Of a stretch of 10,697 nt of DNA, positions 6,776 through 10,697 are shown one piece after another. The notes beneath the pieces were generated by a model. It worked only from the letters and a program-made list of their open reading frames with translations, was not told where the DNA came from and did not search any database. A program made the translations under genes and the position numbers. Numbering within the stretch: the first letter of the stretch is position 1; the number at the start of each line of letters is the position of its first letter. Origin of the DNA: JAPLVB01 sp964353635 (lineage in GTDB: Archaea > Aenigmatarchaeota > Aenigmatarchaeia > QMZP01); NCBI GenBank assembly GCA_964353635.1, contig CAYGVS010000033.1:1-10697 (forward strand), given 5' to 3'.

Positions 6776-7387
6776 ATGGTCAAGAAAGTCCTGCTCCTTA
6801 ACAAGGAGTTTGCTCCGGGAGAAAGCGTTTCAGAGTACACAAGAAGCCTTGCTGCCTTTCTTGACCAAAAAGGGATAGAGGTTCACATAGTCTGCTTCGG
6901 GAGCTGGCCTCTGGATGAAAGCCTTGGGGAGAAAACACATGTCCATAGGGTCCCGCTTTTGATACACGGGAACAACTTGTTCAACTGGTCCATGCTCATG
7001 AACAACGAGCTCAAGAGGCGCAGCCGCGAGATTTTTGAGGGAGAGGGGTTTGACATAATCCACGGGAACGACTGGATAACCTCGGCCTCAGCAATCTCCA
7101 TTGCCAAGCTCACTGAGAAGCCGCTTGTCGTTACCATACATTCCACAGAGAAGGAGCGCGGATTCGGGACAAAGCATTCCGGCCTCATATCAGACATGGA
7201 ATGGTGGCTCACCTATGAGGCAGGATGCGTGCTCTCGAATAATGACAGGACTTACTGGTCCCTTAAGAACGACCTGCAGCTGCCTGATGAGAAAATCAGG
7301 CTGATAGACCCGTTCAAAGAGAAGTGGCAGGAAGAGGTTCTGAATGTCTACCAGAATATTACAATCCAGCAGAAAGTGAAAGCATGA
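6776..7387 (+). CDS. Orphan N-terminal half of a glycogen-synthase-like glycosyltransferase
   Basis: This 203-residue protein aligns by eye with the N-terminal domain of the glycosyltransferase encoded immediately downstream: HGNDW at 96-100 matches HAHDW, TIHSTEKERGF at 120-130 matches TLHSTERGRSG, DMEWWLTYEAG at 140-150 matches DLEWYGTYESD, and LPDEKIRLI at 169-177 matches VPEEKIHYI. It ends just after that hinge with a short charged tail. The whole C-terminal domain with the sugar-nucleotide site and E-x7-E pair is absent. The glycine-rich KVGGIG loop is also missing, replaced by APGESVSEY at 13-21. It is therefore unlikely to be catalytic alone; an acceptor-binding or regulatory partner is an inference. 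The reading frame looks intact, with a GGGGG ribosome-binding site about 5 nt before the ATG. Its TGA overlaps the next ATG (ATGA), implying coupled translation. A decaying gene is the other possibility. Confidence 0.85.
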   Translation: MVKKVLLLNKEFAPGESVSEYTRSLAAFLDQKGIEVHIVCFGSWPLDESLGEKTHVHRVPLLIHGNNLFNWSMLMNNELKRRSREIFEGEGFDIIHGNDWITSASAISIAKLTEKPLVVTIHSTEKERGFGTKHSGLISDMEWWLTYEAGCVLSNNDRTYWSLKNDLQLPDEKIRLIDPFKEKWQEEVLNVYQNITIQQKVKA

Positions 7388-8535
7388 GAGTTTTGATGGC
7401 TACCTGGGAGTTCCCTCCTTTCAAGGTTGGGGGAATAGGAAGCCACTGCTATGACCTTTCCCGGACCCTTGCTTCCATGGATCATGATGTGCACATCCTC
7501 ACATACGGAGACAGCCACGGGCAGGAGGAGATAGAAGGAGTCACAGTCCACAGGCTTCCTTCAGCAATCGCCCCTGACACGATTTCCTGGTCCATGTTCT
7601 TAAGCCACCAGATGGAGAAGAAGGCCATAGAGTTGAGCAAGGAAGAGAAGTTCGATGTGGTGCATGCGCATGACTGGATGACCGTGCCTGCAGGCGTTGG
7701 GATAAAGAAGCTGCTCAATATCCCTATGGTCTTCACCCTGCACTCCACGGAAAGGGGAAGGTCGGGAGTGCATGACGCATACACAAGGATGATAAACGAT
7801 CTGGAGTGGTACGGGACCTACGAATCGGACGAGGTCATAACAGTGGGGAAGGATTTTTACAGCGAGGTCAAACACATGTTCAATGTACCTGAGGAGAAAA
7901 TACACTACATAAGGAATGGCGTGGACATCTCAAGGTTTGACGGCAACAAGGCGGATGTGCAGAGGGCAGACTACGCTGACGACCGGGAGAAGCTCATTCT
8001 CTTTGTGGGCAGGCTCACGCACCAGAAGGGGATAGACTACCTTCTCGGCTCCATACCAGGCGTGCTCAACCAGCACCCTGAAGCGAAATTCGTGATAGCA
8101 GGAGGAGGGGCCGTTGACCACTACAGGAACATGGCTTACAAGATAGGCATAGCGCACAAGACATTCTTCACAGGCTACCTCCCTGAGGAGAGCCTGATAT
8201 CCCTCTATAAGAAAGCAGACCTCACAGTCGCGCCATCCGTATATGAGCCTTTCGGGATTGTGGCACTCGAGTCTGCGGCCGCCCGCACACCCACAGTAGG
8301 CTCTTATGTAGGCGGTCTCAAGGAGACCATAGTGCATGAGCGCACCGGCCTCCATTCCTATCCCGCCCATCTCCAATCACTCTGTGACCAGATAAACCGC
8401 TCGCTCTGGGATGAGGACTGGAGGAAGTGGATGGGTAGCAACGCCAGGAAGATGGTGGAGAAGGATTACACCTGGGGCAAGATAGCGAACTGGACATCAG
8501 GAGTGTATGGGAAGGCCATGGGGATATGGGACTAA
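7384..8535 (+). CDS. Glycosyltransferase 3 of the operon, glycogen-synthase-like (GT4/GT5)
   Basis: This 383-residue GT-B enzyme begins MRVLMATWEFPP and carries the full motif set: KVGGIG at 14-19, the KxGG donor loop of glycogen and starch synthases; HAHDW at 94-98; RNGVD at 177-181 at the domain hinge; GRLTHQKG at 209-216; and YEPFGIVALE with E288 and E296. The protein probably elongates alpha-1,4-glucan from ADP- or UDP-glucose in the cytosol. I set the start at the ATG 7384, which overlaps the preceding stop as ATGA. The frame is open further upstream, to 7324, but that stretch lies inside the preceding gene and does not resemble the family. No ribosome-binding site precedes 7384, in line with translational coupling. 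It is shorter than bacterial GlgA, as is usual in archaea. Family certain; exact donor and product inferred. Confidence 0.9.
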   Translation: MRVLMATWEFPPFKVGGIGSHCYDLSRTLASMDHDVHILTYGDSHGQEEIEGVTVHRLPSAIAPDTISWSMFLSHQMEKKAIELSKEEKFDVVHAHDWMTVPAGVGIKKLLNIPMVFTLHSTERGRSGVHDAYTRMINDLEWYGTYESDEVITVGKDFYSEVKHMFNVPEEKIHYIRNGVDISRFDGNKADVQRADYADDREKLILFVGRLTHQKGIDYLLGSIPGVLNQHPEAKFVIAGGGAVDHYRNMAYKIGIAHKTFFTGYLPEESLISLYKKADLTVAPSVYEPFGIVALESAAARTPTVGSYVGGLKETIVHERTGLHSYPAHLQSLCDQINRSLWDEDWRKWMGSNARKMVEKDYTWGKIANWTSGVYGKAMGIWD

Positions 8536-8545
8536 AGATGGATAG

Positions 8546-8585
8546 ACGGCTTGAATCAATCGAATAAAGCTGTCGATCAAGCCGT
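8546..8585 (+). repeat. Inverted repeat after the glycosyltransferase operon, possible transcript-end hairpin
   Basis: ACGGCTTGA at 8546-8554 pairs perfectly with TCAAGCCGT at 8577-8585. A second short stem, TCGA at 8560-8563 with TCGA at 8573-8576, can stack inside it. It starts 10 nt past the stop of the third glycosyltransferase gene, and a T run follows at 8597-8601, so it may mark the 3' end of the operon. Archaea do not need hairpins to terminate, so it could instead stabilise the message or be a protein-binding site for the next gene. Confidence 0.5.
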
Positions 8586-8596
8586 TCCAAGATATG

Positions 8597-8603
8597 TTTT
8601 TAT
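8597..8603 (+). promoter_or_regulatory. TATA-like box of the 68-aa gene (leaderless transcript)
   Basis: TTTTTAT is centred 26 nt before the ATG at 8626, the same spacing as at the other leaderless genes here. An imperfect palindrome, TGTTT-TG-AAACA, covers 8603-8614 between the box and the expected start and could be an operator. The T run may also serve as terminator for the upstream operon. Confidence 0.5.
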
Positions 8604-8625
8604 GTTTTGAAACAAATAATTCAAC

Positions 8626-8832
8626 ATGCAGACTCCAGAGCGGCTGCGGGATTTGAGAAATCTTAATTATCTTTTGTTTGGTGGGCTGACAGAGAAAGAA
8701 TTTTATAGGAGACACAGACAGAAAAGATATCCTATGGAAGAAAGCGATGAAATTATAACAGGATACGTTGAATTCAACCTGGATACAGGAGAAATCACAC
8801 CTCATGATATGATAATTTCAAAAGGTAAATGA
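8626..8832 (+). CDS. Small 68-aa protein of unknown function, AT-rich
   Basis: I do not recognise this protein. It is 68 residues long, strongly charged and mostly soluble. The N-terminal half is basic (PERLRDLRNLNYLLFGGL, then FYRRHRQKRYP at 26-36). The C-terminal half is acidic and probably beta-stranded (EIITGYVEFNLDTGEI at 42-57). There are no cysteines, signal peptide or membrane span. A TATA-like box 26 nt upstream of the ATG supports a real leaderless gene. It ends 3 nt before the stop of the convergent GH57 gene. By eye its bases are clearly more AT-rich than those of neighbouring genes, which suggests a different origin or a lineage-specific gene. The basic patch would suit nucleic-acid binding, but that is only a guess. 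I am fairly sure it is coding and have no function to offer. Confidence 0.6.
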   Translation: MQTPERLRDLRNLNYLLFGGLTEKEFYRRHRQKRYPMEESDEIITGYVEFNLDTGEITPHDMIISKGK

Positions 8833-8835
8833 AGT

Positions 8836-10059
8836 CTACTTTTGATTTTTCCCCATCAGCTTCTCGAAAACCCTTTCCTTGAAGTCGAATATAACATCGG
8901 CTATAGTGGAGAATCCCTGCTGGGGATGGTCGAAATACGAAAAGTATTGGTGGACATCGCCATCCCCCCACCACTTGGTGCAGATGTTGTGAAGATGGTC
9001 TGAGGTCTGGAGCAGCTTCCAGACCCTGAGCAGCTCTTTGTCACCAGTTTTCTTGACCATGGGCAGGATTTTCTTTAGCTCGTCAAAATACCGCCTTTGC
9101 ATATCATTCCCCAACCATGCAGATACATCCATCTCGAGGTCAGCCCAGGAAATGGTATTCATCTCGAACACGTCATATTCGCCTATCGGCTGGTGCTTTT
9201 CAGCTATCTCGTTAGGAAGAGCGAAGTGAAGGTTCCAATGCTTGTTTATTTGGTACGGAAGGGCTCTAAGGAACCAAAGAATCCCCGTACCTTCCCAATG
9301 GTGTTCCCCGAAGGTCTCGAAATCCATGAAGAGGTTGATGCAATGGCCGGGAGAAGCCGAGAGCCAGGCAGAGTACTTCTCAGCTGTGAGAGGCCACTCG
9401 TTCCATTCCCTTGAGGAGAACCTGTAGCCCACGTCATCTGTGAGCCTGCGATTCCTTAGAAGCACCCTGATATCAGACACGTAATGAGGCGGGGTGTATA
9501 CATAATTTGGAGACCTCCATCCAAGGATCCTGTCCACACCCTCAGTGAATATCGCCTTGTATCCCATCTCACCTGCGATCCGGCCAATCACATTGTTATA
9601 GATGAGCTCTGTGTTCACCAAGACCTTGGGCTCGTATGAGAAAAAGGATTTGATGGCCTCCCTGTGCTCCTTGACATCCTCGATGAACTGCCCGGCATCA
9701 TCAGACATGCTCGTCAGGGAATGGTAGTAGGTCTCGTCCAGGAATTCCACACGGTTCCGCGGGAAGGATTTGAACATGTCCAGAAGCCCCGGATGCCACC
9801 TTTCGCACTGCTCAAGCCAGAGGCCTGTTATAGAAAACGCCACCTTGAAGGGCTTCCTCTCATGCTTCATGTCATCAACAAGGTTGAGCAGAATCTCCAC
9901 GGCGGGATAATAGCATTTCCCTGCCACCTTGTCAAAGACCTCCTTGTTGAAGACGCTTGAGAAGTATCTGTCAAAAAGGTTGCTTGCATCCTTCCTGACG
10001 CCGAACTTGTTCAGCCTTATCGGCTGGTGGACCTCGAAAATCATGCTGACGTCAGTCAT
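8836..10059 (-). CDS. GH57 family glycoside hydrolase, alpha-amylase-like
   Basis: This 407-residue protein shows conserved GH57 regions in order: FEVHQP at 8-13 (region 1), the segment VEFLDETYYHSL at 104-115 (region 2), LVNTELIYN at 147-155 with catalytic nucleophile E151 (region 3), LFMDFETFGEHHW at 243-255 with acid/base D246 (region 4), and LQTSDHLHNI at 350-359 followed by TKWWGDGDVH (region 5). This pattern resembles the intracellular alpha-amylase group typified by Methanocaldococcus MJ1611 more than the GH57 branching enzymes or the larger 4-alpha-glucanotransferases. There is no signal peptide, so it should act on cytosolic glycogen-like glucan, alongside the debranching enzyme. The ATG at 10059 has a TATA box 25 nt upstream and no ribosome-binding site. 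Its neighbour upstream on the same strand is a winged-helix regulator. Family is certain; hydrolysis versus glucan transfer is not settled by sequence alone. Confidence 0.92.
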   Translation of the reverse strand: MTDVSMIFEVHQPIRLNKFGVRKDASNLFDRYFSSVFNKEVFDKVAGKCYYPAVEILLNLVDDMKHERKPFKVAFSITGLWLEQCERWHPGLLDMFKSFPRNRVEFLDETYYHSLTSMSDDAGQFIEDVKEHREAIKSFFSYEPKVLVNTELIYNNVIGRIAGEMGYKAIFTEGVDRILGWRSPNYVYTPPHYVSDIRVLLRNRRLTDDVGYRFSSREWNEWPLTAEKYSAWLSASPGHCINLFMDFETFGEHHWEGTGILWFLRALPYQINKHWNLHFALPNEIAEKHQPIGEYDVFEMNTISWADLEMDVSAWLGNDMQRRYFDELKKILPMVKKTGDKELLRVWKLLQTSDHLHNICTKWWGDGDVHQYFSYFDHPQQGFSTIADVIFDFKERVFEKLMGKNQK

Positions 10060-10069
10060 GAATAGGATA

Positions 10070-10077
10070 TCGGTCGA
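10070..10077 (-). promoter_or_regulatory. Putative operator TCGACCGA in the GH57 promoter
   Basis: On the minus strand TCGACCGA lies 11 nt before the ATG, between TATA box and predicted transcription start, where a bound protein would block polymerase. TCGACCCGA occurs at almost the same place in the promoter of the neighbouring winged-helix gene (10546-10554). Both have TCG/CGA arms in inverted orientation. Binding by that regulator is an inference. Confidence 0.4.
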
Positions 10078-10079
10078 AA

Positions 10080-10088
10080 GTATATATT
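10080..10088 (-). promoter_or_regulatory. TATA box of the GH57 gene (leaderless transcript)
   Basis: The minus strand reads AATATATAC, centred 25 nt before the ATG at 10059. It lies in the 52-nt gap after the winged-helix gene, so the GH57 gene has its own promoter. No ribosome-binding site is visible. Confidence 0.7.
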
Positions 10089-10111
10089 GGTATGCTGCCA
10101 GGCAAATGGCA

Positions 10112-10534
10112 TCATTCAGATTTTCCAGCGATTTCGTAATACCTTTTTCTCTTGAAAGTGACGCCTTTGATTAGCCCGGCGCGCTCCATCTCATTGAGAT
10201 ATTCGCTGCACCTAGTTCTGGATAGGCTTAGTATCTGCGCAAGGTCATATGATGTGAGCTTCCCGTGCTGCCTCAGGTTCTCCTCTATGGTCCTTTTTAT
10301 CCTGGTCTTCTTCACGCCATCATCGGCCTTCCTGGATTTCCCTTCCATTGTGTCCATTCTTTCATGGAGATGCGAAAGCTTCTGAGATATGTCATCAAGC
10401 CTCTCCTTGATGTGCTCGAGGTCATGAATTTCCGAGACAGGTCTCCTGCTCTCCCTCTGGAGGTTCTTCTTAAGAATAAGCATGTGTTCCATATCGTTTT
10501 TCTTGTGGTTCTTCCTTCTAATCAGCCTGAGCAT
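10112..10534 (-). CDS. Winged helix-turn-helix transcriptional regulator with N-terminal coiled coil
   Basis: This 140-residue protein starts with a very basic stretch (LRLIRRKNHKK at 2-12). A predicted helical, probably coiled-coil segment follows at about 35-65, with heptad-like leucines and methionines in IKERLDDISQKLSHLHERM. A winged helix lies at about 76-136: GKLTSYDLAQILSLSRTRCSEYL is the helix-turn-helix and GLIKGVTFKRKRYYEI the wing. It resembles MarR/ArsR-like archaeal regulators, dimerising through the coiled coil, but I cannot name a subfamily. The ATG at 10534 has a TATA box about 25 nt upstream and no ribosome-binding site; internal Met15 and Met18 are less likely starts. The gene lies directly upstream of the GH57 gene on the same strand, and both promoters contain a TCGACC-type element, so autoregulation and control of the amylase are the natural hypothesis. 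Confidence 0.82.
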   Translation of the reverse strand: MLRLIRRKNHKKNDMEHMLILKKNLQRESRRPVSEIHDLEHIKERLDDISQKLSHLHERMDTMEGKSRKADDGVKKTRIKRTIEENLRQHGKLTSYDLAQILSLSRTRCSEYLNEMERAGLIKGVTFKRKRYYEIAGKSE

Positions 10535-10545
10535 GATACTAATTG

Positions 10546-10554
10546 TCGGGTCGA
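10546..10554 (-). promoter_or_regulatory. Putative autoregulatory operator TCGACCCGA in the winged-helix gene promoter
   Basis: The minus strand reads TCGACCCGA, 12 nt before the ATG at 10534 and just downstream of the TATA box. It is part of a slightly longer inverted repeat, GTCG-GGT-CGAC at 10545-10555. A near-identical element sits at the same position in the GH57 promoter. Operator function is inferred. Confidence 0.4.
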
Positions 10555-10555
10555 C

Positions 10556-10561
10556 ATATAA
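10556..10561 (-). promoter_or_regulatory. TATA box of the winged-helix regulator gene (leaderless transcript)
   Basis: The minus strand reads TTATAT, preceded by GAAAGC, which fits a purine-rich TFB-recognition element. The box is centred about 24-25 nt before the ATG at 10534, which predicts a leaderless message. Confidence 0.65.
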
Positions 10562-10604
10562 GCTTTCCGCTTTGCTTAGTTATGAGTTGTTATATACTTC
10601 GACA

Positions 10605-10634
10605 GTTATGTATAACAATATTGTTGTACAACAA
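10605..10634. repeat. Stacked overlapping palindromes in the right-edge regulatory region
   Basis: Three inverted repeats overlap. GTTAT-GT-ATAAC is at 10605-10616. AACAATATTGTT at 10614-10625 is perfect, and extends to 10609-10630 with one mismatched pair. TTGTTGTACAACAA at 10621-10634 is a perfect 14-bp palindrome. Their centres are about 8-9 bp apart. The block lies upstream of the winged-helix gene and before a TATATATA stretch at 10637-10644, as expected for a cluster of dimer sites in a divergent promoter region. The bound protein is unknown. Confidence 0.55.
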
Positions 10635-10697
10635 TGTATATATATCCCTGTGAAAAAATGAAGCTTCCCTCCTGCCCGAGGACCTTAATAATTAATA

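Larger units (their letters stand above)
10535..10697. other. Right-edge intergenic region, no supported gene
   Basis: This 163-bp stretch holds the promoter of the winged-helix gene, the stacked palindromes, and two plus-strand TATA-like boxes (TTATATAC at 10590-10597 and TGTATATATA at 10635-10644). These point to a rightward transcript whose gene lies beyond the window. An ATG at 10658 stays open to the edge for 13 codons, but only 13 residues are visible and I see no family in them, so I do not call a CDS. A GAGG at 10679-10682 could instead be the ribosome-binding site of a gene starting at or just past the edge. Confidence 0.4.

Noticed and set aside
7324..7383. A 20-residue N-terminal extension of the third glycosyltransferase
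   Set aside because: The frame is open but lies inside the preceding gene and does not look like the family. The ATG at 7384 gives the expected MRVLMATWEFPP start and an ATGA overlap.
7930..8376. Minus-strand reading frame of 148 codons opposite the third glycosyltransferase
   Set aside because: It is antisense to the conserved catalytic domain; no recognisable protein and no promoter.
10658..10697. A plus-strand gene starting at ATG 10658
   Set aside because: Only 13 codons are visible, there is no recognisable family, and the nearest TATA box is only about 18 nt upstream, too close for that start.
1..10697. tRNA or rRNA genes, CRISPR array, insertion sequence, prophage or attachment sites
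   Set aside because: No tRNA-like cloverleaf, ribosomal RNA motif, regularly spaced direct repeats, transposase or terminal inverted repeats were seen.

Overview
The window looks like a fragment of an uncultured archaeal genome. The evidence is the archaeal-type fructose-1,6-bisphosphate aldolase/phosphatase, the archaeal GAPN-type aldehyde dehydrogenase, a GH57 amylase, a stand-alone GH133-type debranching enzyme, Arg/Ile codons dominated by AGG/AGA and ATA, and TATA boxes centred 24-26 nt upstream of several start codons, which implies leaderless transcripts. I cannot fix the lineage from this window. A euryarchaeal or DPANN-like lineage with compact central metabolism would fit.

Layout. 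Left part (1-3421): the 5' part of a phosphoenolpyruvate synthase gene (minus, running off the left edge), the bifunctional FBP aldolase/phosphatase (minus), a divergent 69-aa winged-helix protein of the DUF2582 type (plus), and a non-phosphorylating glyceraldehyde-3-phosphate dehydrogenase (minus, convergent with the small gene). Middle (3471-8535): a glycogen debranching enzyme (minus) that shares a 70-bp divergent promoter region with a plus-strand operon of three glycosyltransferase genes. In that operon, genes 1 and 3 are full-length GT-B (GT4/GT5, glycogen-synthase-like) enzymes. Gene 2 encodes only the N-terminal half of the same fold and overlaps gene 3 by an ATGA junction. Right part (8536-10697): a hairpin-like inverted repeat, an AT-rich 68-aa orphan, a GH57 alpha-amylase-like gene (minus), a coiled-coil plus winged-helix regulator (minus), and a palindrome-rich regulatory region at the right edge with no supported gene.

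How it fits together. PEP synthase and FBP aldolase/phosphatase drive carbon upward to fructose-6-phosphate. The glycosyltransferases probably build an alpha-glucan store. The debranching enzyme and GH57 enzyme take it apart, and GAPN makes the glycolytic direction irreversible. The window is therefore a storage-polysaccharide and gluconeogenesis/glycolysis island. No sugar-nucleotide pyrophosphorylase, phosphorylase or branching enzyme is visible here.

Most worth following up: the orphan half-glycosyltransferase coupled to a complete paralogue; the near-abutting opposed TATA boxes of the putative degradation and synthesis genes; a short element (TCGACC, optional C, then GA) at the same place downstream of the TATA boxes of both the winged-helix gene and the GH57 gene; and the stacked palindromes at the right edge.
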